64,000 nucleotides of DNA, from the NCBI GenBank assembly GCA_037043235.1, contig JAWRVZ010000178.1, positions 293,759-357,758 on the forward strand, read 5' to 3'. This DNA comes from Rhodeus uyekii (Eukaryota; Chordata; Actinopteri; Cypriniformes; Acheilognathidae). This document shows, piece after piece, positions 1 through 10,921 of the stretch (position 1 is the stretch's first letter; each line of letters starts with the position of its first letter). The notes beneath the pieces are model-generated. The model saw only the letters and a program-made list of their open reading frames with translations, did no database searches and was not told the DNA's origin. The position numbers were made by a program, and so were the translations under genes.

Positions 1-539
1 ATGGTCAGGACAAACAGAGAGCATACATAAACGGTAATCCAAGCAGGAGTCAGAGAGGCAGGCAGACAGATTCAGGTACGGTAATCCAGGCGAGTAGTCA
101 AGACAGGCAGATAACATTCACAAGCGTTAATCCAGGCACAGGTCGGGACAGGACGATAACCATGGCTGATCAAGACTTCGCAGTTTGTGTTTGGGTGATG
201 GAGTCTTTTATTGTCCAGGTGATGGTATACAGCTGGTGTGACAAACAGTCATGATGGTGTCCAGCTGGTGTGTGCAATCAGTCCAGTGTGTGGGTTTCTG
301 GGAAATGTAGTGTGTAGTGTAGTGTCGGTATATGTGTGAGCTCCCTCTGGTGGCCAGAGAGGGGAGCGCGGAGCTCATATTCATAATAATTATTCAAGCA
401 TTCATGTGTGATTAGATATTGTTGTTAAGGTTGTAGCATTGTTTCTGAACTGTAATGTTGATGTTGAAATCACAAAACCCTCTTAATTTTTTATTTTAAT
501 TGCTTCATGTATAATTTAGTTTGGGGTTTATTTATGTAC
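1..539. other. Unassigned, repeat-like flank
   Basis: No gene is visible. The first 170 bases contain several diverged 'GTAATCCAGGC'-type motifs separated by CAGGCAGA-like strings, so this is a short internally repetitive tract. Bases 300-380 hold a phrase of the type 'CTCCCTCTGGTGGCCAGAG' seen in dispersed fish repeats. It may be the end of an older LTR element that continues off the window. I cannot name the family. Confidence 0.35.
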
Positions 540-544
540 CACTT

Positions 545-1248
545 TGTTACACCCCGTCTAGGGAAAAGGGTGCAACATGAAAAACACAAAAAGGTAATAT
601 TTCGAAAAATGATAAATTTATTGTTTTTAAGGATGGGACATAAGATTCAGGAGCCGACAAGGCCAAAACAACAAACAAAAATTCCTTGTTTCAAAAAACC
701 TCTTACTTAAACCCTAACCTCAAAGTAAAGAAAAGAAAATACAAATGTACAAACCTAACTCCCTAACCAAAAACAAAGATCAAACAACTACAATAAACAA
801 AAATGGCGTCGGTCTCCCTACTTTCCCAAATAACAACAATAATAATAATAATAATTAGTATTTACAATATGTACAATCAGGCAACCAAACTTTGAAAAGG
901 GCAATCCAAAAATCAGGGTCAAACAGGCAAATTGGTCAAATCCAACAAACTCTTCAAACACAAACTAATTCAAACAAAGACTCACAGTTTTCAACACTTA
1001 ACAAATTCAACTCTCTTAACAATAACACAGCTTCCACAACATGCACCAAACAACCTCTCTCCATTCTCCCCAAAATCTCTCTAGAGGAAGTGATGACATG
1101 CTTCTTTTAAAGTGCTGTGCACCAATCGGGACAGAGCATTAATCAGCGTGTAGTAGCCAATCAACATGAGGTTTCTAGATAGAGACAAACACACAGAGAT
1201 ACTAACAGAAAAACAGAAATAATAATACAGAAACATAGGGTCGTAACA
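545..1248 (-). repeat. LTR (3' LTR of the minus-strand element)
   Basis: A 704-bp LTR, starting TGTTAC and ending GTAACA on the plus strand. It contains an (AAT)n microsatellite near 836-856, which is the site of a large insertion in the partner LTR. A minus-strand AATAAA lies near 614-619 and could serve polyadenylation. Sequence on both sides of the microsatellite matches the other LTR by eye. Confidence 0.93.
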
Positions 1249-1259
1249 CCCCCACACTT
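1249..1259 (-). promoter_or_regulatory. Polypurine tract of the LTR element
   Basis: Directly adjoining the 3' LTR, the minus strand reads AAGTGTGGGGG before the LTR's TGTTACG. This is the expected place and composition for the plus-strand primer of reverse transcription. Confidence 0.75.
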
Positions 1260-1281
1260 AAGAATAAACATGGTTACAGGT

Positions 1282-2300
1282 TTACAAATGACATCTGGAC
1301 AAAGAATCTGCAATAACATTGTCAACACCTTTCTTGTACATAATGTTCAAATTAAAACTCTGACAAATGAGCGCCCAACGCATGAGTCTCTGGTTTTTGT
1401 TACACATTTGGTGTAGAAATGTAAGTGGGTTGTGATCAGTGTACACGTCAATGGGTTGCGAACTGGAACCAACATAAACTTCAAAATGTTGTAGAGCTAA
1501 CAAAAGAGCTAGTGCTTCTTTCTCTATGGTACTGTAGTTAACTTGATGACGATTGAACTTCTTAGAATAGAAACATACAGGATGATCGATTCCTTGGTCA
1601 TCTTCTTGCAGCAGGACAGCACCGGCACCCGTACCACTGGCATCCACTTCAAGTTTAAAGGGTCTAGAGAAGTCAGGGGCAGTTAAAACAGGAGCACTGC
1701 ACAACAAATTTTTCAAAGACTCAAAGGCAAGTTCACATTCAGAATTCCAGTCAAAGGTCACAGCTTTTCGTAGGTTATCTGTGAGAGGTTTTACAACATC
1801 AGCAAAATTTTTACAGAAACTTCTGTAGTAACCAGCCATTCCGAGAAATCGTCTAAGTTCTCTCTTAGACTTGGGCACAGGAAACTCAACAATTGTCTGA
1901 ACTTTGGCTTCTAAAGGGCGAACAGTACCATGACCAACCTCCTTGCCTAGATATTTGACAGTAGCATGACAGAATTCACATTTGGCCAAATTAAGGGTAA
2001 GATTAGCAGCTTGAAACCTTGAGAACACTTCCTCTAGGGTCTGCAAGTGATCACTCCATGTATCCGAGTAACACACTACATCATCGAGGTAAGCCTCACA
2101 ATTTTTGACATTGGCTAAAACGCGATTCATTAAACGCTGGAAGGTGGCTGGAGCGTTTTTAAGGCCAAAAGCTAAAACATTATATTGCAGAAAGGCGTCT
2201 GGGGTGGCAAAGGCTGAGATTTCAGAAGCACGTTCTGTAAGCGGCACCTGCCAATAACCTTTAAGCAAGTCTAATTTAGTTACAAACTTAGCGTTGCCAA
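1282..2300 (-). pseudogene. Reverse transcriptase (N-truncated) and RNase H of the LTR element
   Basis: An open frame from 2268 to 1282, extendable upstream to about 2300 through residues reading AKFVTKLDLLKGYW. RT motifs seen are the first catalytic Asp in TKLDLLKGYW, FGLKNAPATFQR, and YLDD at about 2087-2100. RNase H follows with VDASG, an IEKEA helix, YTDHN and a final ADSLSR, so that domain looks complete and ends just before the polypurine tract. The RT lacks roughly its first 70 residues: the upstream ORF stops at 2280-2282 just after NPVKREL, and sequence jumps straight to the catalytic A-motif in another frame. An active polymerase cannot be made from this copy as it stands. Confidence 0.9.
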
Positions 2301-5300
2301 TTCCCGTTTAACAGGATTGACACGATAAGCGTTTTGCTTAACAGGACGACGATCACCAACATCAATATCATGTTTCAACACATTAGTCACCGTAGGTACA
2401 TCTGAGAAAAGTGTAGAATACTTGTTAACTAACTGTATAAGTTCATTTTGAGACGACATAGACAAATGTGAGAGTTTAGATCCAAGAGTTACAAGAGCTT
2501 CAGAGTTTTGCAAACGAGCACCAGAAAGACAAGCACTTCCTAAATGAAGACCGTCCATGCAGGGAGAGTACTCAGAAGGAACCACATCCACAGAAGTTAC
2601 AACAGCAGGAGGAGACACTGGAGAACTGGCAGAATCTTTAGAGTCAGGACGAGAGACATACAGTTTAAGCATGTTTATGTGGCATACACGAGTTTTTCGC
2701 TTTCTTTCAGGAGTTTGCACTACATAGTCAGTGTCACTTAACCTCTCTTCAATCACATATGGCCCAGTAAACTTGGCTTGAAGAGCTGAACCAGACAAAG
2801 GCATCAAAACAAGAACTTGATCACCAACCTTGAATGAGCGTTGCACAGACTTTTTGTCATATCGGGATTTCATACGGGACTGGGAAGTTGCTAGGGCCTG
2901 TTGTGCTAACTGCCACACTGAATGTAAACGTTCACGAAAAGAACTAACATGATCTAGCACATTCTTAGAGGTAACAGACGGATTTACAGAAAGTAATTGT
3001 TCCTGTAACACCTTCAATGGTCCACGCAGAGAATGGCCAAAAACTAACTCGGCTGGACTGAATCCAAGTGACTCTTGAACCGTATTTCGAACTGCAAACA
3101 ACAGAAGAGGAACTTCTTCATCCCAATGTTTCTTATGTTGGAGGCAGTATGTTCTGATCATGGACTTAAGGGTTTGATGAAATCTTTCGATCACCCCCTG
3201 CGATTGAGGATGATAGGCACTTGATATGCAATGTTTAATGTTAAGCTCTTTCATTACCTTGCGGAATACTCTGGACATGAAATTAGAACCTTGATCTGAT
3301 TGGATAAACTTGGGCAAACCAAATGTGGTGCAGAATTTGACAATTGCTTTAACAATTGTAGGGGTTTTCAATGAACGTAGTGGGATGGCTTCCGTAAACC
3401 TAGTAGCAGAGCACATCAAAGTTAATAAGTAAGAGTGACCAGACTTAGTCCTTGGTAAAGGACCAACACAATCAATGACAAGCTTTTCAAATGGTTCATT
3501 CATCACTGGAATAGGTTTCAATGGTGCTGGGGAAATGACCTGATTTGGTTTTCCAGCAACTTGACACGCATGGCAAGAACGACAATATTGGGACACAGAA
3601 GACTTCATTCCGGGCCAAAAAAAGTGTTTCAAAAGATTATGGTAGGTTTTCTTAATACCTAGATGACCAGAAAGTTCGTGGTCATGAGCGACACTCAGTA
3701 CATGATCTCTGTAGGACTTTGGAAGAACTACTTGAAATACAGCACTCCAATCATGCTTCAAGTTGTCAGGACTCCATTTACGCATGAGTACACCATCATC
3801 TAAAAAATAAGCAACTGCATGAACTGGTAGTTCAGATTTATCAATGACAGTAGAAATGCATGAATTCAAAGTAGTATCAGCCCTTTGTGCCTCAATTAAC
3901 TGTTTTCTATCAAAAGGAAAGTCGAATCCAGGTCCAAAACTCAAGTTCTCTGAACGAACCTCTGCATTTGTGTTCTCAACATCTTGGAAATCTGAACTCA
4001 TGAATGAGTTGGAAAGATCAACTTCATTTTCAAATTTACGAGCTTGTGCTCGAGTCACAACACAGGACTGGAATACACTTGGGAATTCCTGAGTCAACGC
4101 ATCATTTTCTGACAAACAAGGTACATCGGTAACCTCGGGAAGACAAGCAACTTTGCTTCCAGCTAAATCATTCCCAAGAATAAGGGAGATTCCTTTAAGT
4201 GGTAACTGACTTCGTACAGCCACTTTAACTAAACCAGTCACAATATCAGAACGTAAATATACAGTGTGCAAGGGAACTCTGACCACACCAAGTTCAATTC
4301 CCTGAACTAAAACATCAGAATTACAGCTGGACTGTGAAGAGAAAGGGAGCACATCTGCTAAAATAAATGACTGTGCAGCACCGGTATCACGCAGAATACG
4401 TACTTGTTTGGGTTCTGAATCTAGTTCAGTAAGTGACACCGCTCCTTTACACACAAAGGGTTCAAATGAGGGATCAATAGATAGCAAAGAATCGGATGAG
4501 CGAGTACGAATGAAAGCGACACTTTTAGGTGCACTTTGAGCTTTTCTCTGATTTTTCCGCTGCAACACAGGACAAGCAGCAATCAAATGCCCCTTCTCAT
4601 GACAGTAAAAACATTCACGCAACATCAATGATGAATCAGAAGTCTGATCATTTTGAGGAGCCATTGCGGTTTTTGAACTGTGTCTGCGATCTACAACTGC
4701 ATGATGTGAAGTGCGTGGGGACAAGAAAGAAACTTTGTGCGTGAGCACAAACTCATCAGCAAAAACAGCAGCCTCTGATAGAGATGAAACTTTTTGTTCA
4801 TTCAAATAAACTACAATCTTTTCTAAAATGCAGTTTTTGAACTCTTCCACTAGAATTAGCTCTTTCAACTGCTCAAAAGTTGAAATTTTACTAGCAGCAC
4901 ACCATTTTTCAAACAATGTGGTTTTCTCACGTGCAAATTCAACAAATGTTTGATTGGGGTTTTTCACATGTTTCCTAAACTTCTGTCGATAAGCCTCCGG
5001 GACGAGTTCATAAGCTCTTAACACGGCCACTTTAACTGCATCATAATCTAAGCTTTGCTCAAGCGTCAATGCAGAACACACTTCTTGCGCTTTACCTACA
5101 AGTTTGCATTGTAACAATAAAGGCCAAATATTTCTAGGCCACTGTAATGTGGCTGCGATGCGCTCAAAAACCGTGAAATACGTATCAACTTCACTCTCTC
5201 TAAAAGTAGGAACTAACGAAATTTGTCTAGTAACATCAAATTCACGACTTACCGGTAATGCATGCGACTCTGCAGGGAGAGCAGAGGAGGCGCTCACAGG

Positions 5301-5811
5301 ACTCGACACAGGAGTGTTTCCTCGCAACACAGGAGAAGGTGGACGCCGAGCCTGCTCGGACTTTAGCTCAAGCTCGAGCTCTTTCAGCCTGATGTCTCTT
5401 TTAGTCTCGAGCTCAACAGCTCGGACGTGTAACTGCTGACTCTGGTATTTTTGTCGGGCTAATTCCACTTCCAGTTCTTTCAACCTGATTGCCAACAACT
5501 GGTCTTTTGGAGCAGAAGGATTAACGGGATCCATGCAAGCCCCATCGTCGAATTTGAACTCTGCCTCCACAGCATCCAAATCCTCAGACAGTGCTGGAGA
5601 CGCAACACCCGTAACCACACTCTCACCAGGCAATATCTTTTGTTTTACCAGCTCCATGTGCAGTGCCTCTTTAATCTCCCTTTTGAGCGCATTTCGAGAT
5701 ACGACAATCAAAGAAATCTGCGATTAATAACAAATCGTCTTTACGGCATTTTTCAAATTTCTCCTCTGTGGGCGCAATCACAAATTTTTCTAATTCAAAT
5801 TTTGTCGTCAT
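2280..5811 (-). pseudogene. Gag-protease-integrase polyprotein of the LTR element, frameshifted near its start
   Basis: A 1,143-codon open frame (5711-2280) holds, in order: a charged coiled-coil stretch (about residues 70-120), a capsid-like region (160-330), a CCHC zinc knuckle CFYCHEKGHLIAAC (about 4574-4616), an aspartic protease with DTGAAQ (about 4373-4391), and integrase. The integrase has an HHCC finger, catalytic Asp in VIDCVGPL (3460s-3470s), Asp in QSDQGSN (about 3285-3305) and Glu in GVIERFHQ (about 3180-3200), then a GPY-type module (about 2755-2830). Its C-terminus enters the RT region and stops. The natural gag start is probably the ATG at 5809-5811, whose frame carries a typical gag N-terminus but closes at 5671; the two frames overlap around 5700-5712, implying a small indel there. 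No envelope gene is seen. Confidence 0.92.
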
Positions 5812-5910
5812 GTCAATCTCTATATTTCCTCCCTCACAAAAGAAAAACTCCAGGCAAACAAACAAAATAACCTTGCAAAATAAATTTGGCTTATAATATA
5901 TCTTGCCAAT

Positions 5911-5923
5911 GGACGAGCCCCCA
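5911..5923 (-). promoter_or_regulatory. Primer-binding site, tRNA-Pro type
   Basis: Six bases inside the 5' LTR end the minus strand reads TGGGGGCTCGTCC, the first 13 bases of the tRNA-Pro complementary site known from gammaretroviruses. The following five bases differ from that 18-base site, so primer assignment is probable rather than certain. Confidence 0.75.
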
Positions 5924-5929
5924 ATTTCA

Positions 5930-7493
5930 TGTTACACCCCGTCTAGGGAAAAGGGTGCAACATGAAAAACACAAAAAGGTAATATTTCGAAAAATGATAA
6001 ATTTATTGTTTTTAAGGATGGGACATAAGATTCAGGAGCCGACAAGGCCAAAACAACAAACAAAAATTCCTTGTTTCAAAAAACCTCTTACTTAAACCCT
6101 AACCTCAAAGTAAAGAAAAGAAAATACAAATGTACAAACCTAACTCCCTAACCAAAAACAAAGATCAAACAACTACAATAAACAAAAATGGCGTCGGTCT
6201 CCCTACTTTCCCAAATAACAATAATAATAATAAATATAGCTACAATATTTACAATCAGGCAACCAAACTTTGCATTAAAGGGCATGCCAAAATCTGGTCA
6301 AACAGACAAATGGCAAATAAACTAAACTGCATTTTAAAAGATTTTAGGCTAAATGGCTGAAAAATCATTAATACAGATAACTTTTTGTCAGCACAGTCTG
6401 AAGATGATACGATTCGATTTTGGTGAAAATCGGACAAACGGTCTAGGAGGAGTTTGAAAAAGTAGGTTTTTGAATGAAACAACATGGCGGATATGAAATT
6501 TAGGCAAACTATGTCAAATTTGGTATCTGTGTTCTCGGTGTGACCCAAGGAACATATTAAGATCATTTGTTTTAAAATAGCTTAATGTAATCAAAAGTTA
6601 TTAGCATTTTAGGAAATTGTGTTATAACTTTTGACCACAAGGTGGCGCTGCCCCGAAACTTTTGGTGTAGGTTCAAATCAAGGTCCCAAAGACACATACT
6701 GAGTTTCGTAATGACACGCCAATGCGTTTGTAAAATATAGCATTTTACGACAAATTTCAAAATGGCCGACACCCAAAATGGCCGATATGAGAAAATTGGG
6801 TATCTCATGACTCAGCATGATGCCCTGAATCTAAAGAGACCAGTTTTATGATTTTTGAACAAAGTGTTCAGAAGTTATGAGCAAAAAACTCACTTTTTTA
6901 TATCTCCTGACCACTAGGGGGCAGTGCGCCAAAACTCTGCAGGTAGCCTCAGATTATGACTACTATGACACACAGCAATTTTGGTCTGAATACGCAAATG
7001 CGTTGCGGAGATATAGCCTCAATTTCATTTTTGCGGCAAATTTGTCGAAATCTTTTGAATGTTTATCAAAAACGGTTTGACCAATCAACTTGATTCTCAT
7101 AACTTTTTGTCTCCATAGTCTGGAGATGATGTGGTTCAATTTTCGTGAAAATCGGACCAACGGTCTAAGAGGAGTTCGAAAAAGTTGGTTTTTCATAAAA
7201 TTCAAAATGGCGGACAAATTATCATAAAGGATATGACGTCATAGAGTCCAATCGAATCAGCATGAGCCAAGGAATCAGTGGACAAAGGAATTTTGTTTCT
7301 AGCTCTTATGGTTCAAGAGTTATTAGAATAAATGTAAGTGTAACTTTGGACAGTTGGTGGCGCTAGAGGGATGGAGTTAGAGACTCCAAAATTGGTGTGG
7401 TCAATGATTGGACTGTCCTTTATAAGTGTGCCAAATTTCATCATTTTCCCACTTACGGTTCTATGGGCTGCCATTGACTTCTGGGTGGAAGAA

Positions 7494-7526
<33 letters not shown>

Positions 7527-7993
7527 GAACCGGAACAAAAACAATAGGTGCCTCCGCACCTTCGGTGCTTGGCCCCTAATAATAATAATAAGTATTTACA
7601 ATATGTACAATCAGGCAACCAAACTTTGAAAAGGGCAATCCAAAAATCAGGGTCAAACAGGCAAATTGGTCAAATCCAACAAACTCTTCAAACACAAACT
7701 AATTCAAACAAAGACTCACAGTTTTCAACACTTAACAAATTCAACTCTCTTAACAATAACACAGCTTCCACAACATGCACCAAACAACCTCTCTCCATTC
7801 TCCCCAAAATCTCTCCAAAATCTCTCTAGAGGAAGTGATGACATGCTTCTTTTAAAGTGCTGTGCACCAATCGGGACAGAGCATTAATCAGCGTGTAGTA
7901 GCCAATCAACATGAGGTTTCTAGATAGAGACAAACACACAGAGATACTAACAGAAAAACAGAAATAATAATACAGAAACATAGGGTCGTAACA
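5930..7993 (-). repeat. LTR (5' LTR of the minus-strand element), with a large insertion
   Basis: It begins TGTTACACC and ends CGTAACA. Both ends match the 704-bp partner, but this LTR is 2,064 bp because about 1.3 kb of another repeat sits in the (AAT)n tract. It also has an 11-bp tandem duplication of CCAAAATCTCT at about 7806-7826. Otherwise the two LTRs look identical. Confidence 0.92.
6235..7577 (+). mobile_element. Non-coding mobile repeat of the GGGGCCAAGCAC family, inside the LTR (copy A)
   Basis: Related copies lie at 45423-46070 and 49440-50860. Its right end is GTGCTTGGCCCC (7565-7576) followed by TAATAATAA. It has no coding capacity; short stops-free stretches are chance. The text is modular: a block containing GAAAATCGGAC and GAGGAGTT occurs near 6425-6460 and again near 7148-7180, and a block of the type GACCACTAGGGGGCAG occurs near 6637 and 6909. 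An inner (AAT)n lies at about 7496-7526. The first 80 bases after TATAGCT are not like copy C but resemble LTR sequence. Confidence 0.8.
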
Positions 7994-7998
7994 CACTT

Positions 7999-10638
7999 CA
8001 ATGTATTTAAAGGTGATGAGTTTAATTTGTTTGGTGTCAAAATAATTCATCCTATTTCAAACTTTTAACAAAAAAGATGTGTGAGGTTATGAGAAATGGC
8101 CTTTGAAAACCCCATTGTAAACCCTGAACAGCATAAACTGGACCTGTGCCACTATTAAAACATTGTTACCTTTGTTTGAACATGTGAGTGATGGGACTAT
8201 CAATACCTGACCAATACCAGACTGGAGTGTTTGAGTAAATTCTTTGACAACAGTCATTATTTTCGTAATTCCATGTGGCACAGAAGTGGTACTTTTCACC
8301 CAGAGAGCCTCGGCACTCTTCATGGGGAGCCCAAATAGATCTTAGTTATATTCATATAATTTTAATTATTAATTAATTTTAATAATTAAATATGAAAATA
8401 AATTATATTAAATATATTACATAAATTAAAACTCAATATGTCATATGATGCTGGTTCTAAAAAAAATTGAATATTGTAACATTGCATCATATCATTGATG
8501 ATTATTGTGCAGATAAATAAGAGTATCAACATTGGATTTTATAAGGTAATCTGTTTGATATTTCCATCCTGTTAAGATATGCTCATGAATGTACGACAAT
8601 AAAAACCCATGACCTATGGTTTATATATTTTTTCTGCTTGGGTTTCAAAGGAAATTTTATTTATTATAGTAAGAACAAATGTCATAAACAATAAATTACA
8701 GAGACTGACATCGCTGAACCACAACAATATGACGGCTTCGCCATATGAAGGCTCAGAATGCAAAATGACAACATATAACATCTTTAATTTACATAATGAT
8801 GTTATAAAAATTGTAAATAACAATTCAATTGTATAGTGAACTTGACGAGTTACTAAAAGTTCACAATGCAGTTAGACTCATTTCACTCAAATTGATTTGT
8901 ATGATAGTTCAAAAAAGGGCCTCAAAGCTGTTTAATAAGCCAAAATTGTATTTGGTTACATTTTAGTTTGCGAAACACATATTCACTATTTACTACAACT
9001 TTTGCCTCAAAAAAGTCCTAATTTACTGCTTATTTAGGTAAAAGGTGTATTTAGTCATTGTCATGAACTTCTATTACAGCCCAGTCACCATAGCACACTA
9101 CATTTCCCAGCATTCCTCCTGTTCCAGCGATCTCCCTGATTCTGGTGTTTCCTGACAATCATGAATGCGTGCATTAATATGCATTCATATGTGCTTTATA
9201 AGTAGTAATAAACAGCCAATATGCAAGCATCTAGTTAACAATGAGAACTGGTCTCCAAACTAAAGTGTTACCTTGCGTTTTTCTTATCTGATTGTTTTTC
9301 CATATCATGGTAACAGACGTTTAATTCATTAGGCCTTATGGTTTATTTCTTTCCATATGGCTGGTCACGGCACTTCTAGTCCCCTCTTACTGAACATTCC
9401 AGCTGACACTAATTGAAAGGAGAACCATGTGGCTGTGAATGTACCAGTCTATTTTCTATTGAGGGAATTCATTTATTATTTTTAATCAGATTGTTGTTAT
9501 TAAATTGGGATTCGAAGCACAAAACTGGACCAGGAATCTCAGCCACTTAATCCATAAACTTCCTGAATGAACATAAACTCTTCCCACCTTTAATCAATCC
9601 AATACCTGCCATTAGAAAAGTAACTGATGAATGATCAAAAATTGTTTAATCTATGTTCATATTCATTCTGAACCAATATGAACAAGTACAATAACTCCCG
9701 ACATGAACTCTGTATTTCTCTTCTTGTAATGTGGAATGTAATGATTCTTCCAGATGGCACACTATCCTTTCCTGGCGCAAAGTATCAAATGAAGCTCTAA
9801 TTTTCTCACCAGCTTACAGTGTCAAACTATTTCTTACACAGGACCATAGCTTATGAGAACTAAAACAAGCAAACGGTGTGAAACGGAGGGGAATGATAAT
9901 AGGAGTCTTTTTGGAGGATACGTTGTGTTCAACATCTGGTTAATATTTTAACTGAGCTGTTTTCAGAGAAATGCAGATGGGATATCTAACACCCACGTGC
10001 GCTTTCACTGGTGACGTGCCTTTGAGTTTTCTCACCTTCAGACTACTCAGATTTTTTTAATTGGAGACACAGAAATTAATTTCATAAATATTTATTAAAC
10101 CTGGCAGATATGAAACTTTTGGTTCAATTAAACTGGCACTTATTGGACTCTGGCTAGTTTGAGACCATATTTTGGTTGTAGACATTGTTGTTCACTTTTT
10201 ATTTATATATTTTTTCTTACAATATCTGTGGTAAAGGGTGGTAAACTAAAAATATACATAATGGAATGAGTTTATAGGATGAGATGATGTATCACACAAA
10301 ATAAAAAACATTATGGTAGTGTCATTGCTCTGCCACAAAACCAAGAAATGACTAGACCGAATGTGACAGAACCCTGACATTATCTACTTATATGCAGTAT
10401 AATTGTTAGGAATGTTTGACAACGGGGGGAATCCAACCCATGAGATGGTTGTGCAAAAAATGTGCGACACATTTCATGCTAATGCCCTGTATCTTTACAC
10501 TGAAATCTATTTAGATTTTCTGTGAATTGTCCCGGATTTTGGGGTAGGTTGAAGCAATGAGATCTTTTACAACGATTCCAAACAAACACACTTAGGTTTC
10601 TTAGGAAATAGTGAAGACAATTCAATGTAATTGCTTAA
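7999..10638. other. Intergenic, no gene recognised
   Basis: AT-rich single-copy-looking sequence. A 78-codon minus-strand open frame at 8087-8323 begins with ATG and has an ordinary amino-acid mix, but I recognise no family and see no clear splice context. 9060-9290 has LTR-like wording (a CCCAGCATTCC phrase and an AATAAA) but no second LTR or coding region, so I leave it unnamed. Confidence 0.4.
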
Positions 10639-10921
10639 GGGCCAGTCACACAGCTGATTACGCACAAATCACTCACAAATCACGCACAGATTGGGTTTGT
10701 GCGTGCTTGTGCGTCGAGAAATTGACCAAAGTATTCCACGAACATTCGACGCACGCCGACGCATGAATCACTGACGGAGCGCGTGTCCCGCGCATAGTCA
10801 CGCATACTCGACGCATAAACTATGCACGCCGACTCATGAATAATGCACACCGACGCACAGTTGAACGCACCGTTCAAAACTCAAAATCACGCACAAACCG
10901 CCTTCAACGCACATCCACTTT
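10639..10921 (+). mobile_element. MITE of the GGGCCAGTCACAC family, left copy of an inverted pair (first part)
   Basis: It starts GGGCCAGTCACAC and is full of CGCAC/GTGCG words (CACGCACAAAT, GTGCGTCGAG). It matches the copies at 22515-23042 and 28623-29178 but lacks their middle part. It breaks off after CACATCCACTT, where unrelated sequence begins, and appears to resume at 14366. Confidence 0.8.

Larger units (their letters stand above)
545..7993 (-). mobile_element. Ty3/gypsy-like LTR retrotransposon, Gmr1-type order (gag-PR-IN-RT-RH), defective
   Basis: Seen: two LTRs with TG...CA ends (545-1248 and 5930-7993) and a 5-bp target-site duplication CACTT at 540-544 and 7994-7998. The primer-binding site is at 5911-5923, the polypurine tract at 1249-1259, and all coding is on the minus strand. 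Reading 5' to 3' on the minus strand the order is gag with coiled coil and zinc knuckle, aspartic protease, integrase, then reverse transcriptase and RNase H. Known: integrase ahead of RT in a gypsy-like element is the hallmark of the Gmr1 group of deuterostome elements; most gypsy elements have RT-RH before IN. Lesions: a frameshift near the gag start, and a deletion plus frame change that removes the N-terminal part of RT. Apart from one insertion and an 11-bp duplication the two LTRs look identical, so integration was recent. Confidence 0.93.

Noticed and set aside
545..7993. Endogenous retrovirus with envelope
   Set aside because: No envelope frame or space for it: the RNase H end lies about 20 bp from the polypurine tract. 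The element is a retrotransposon.
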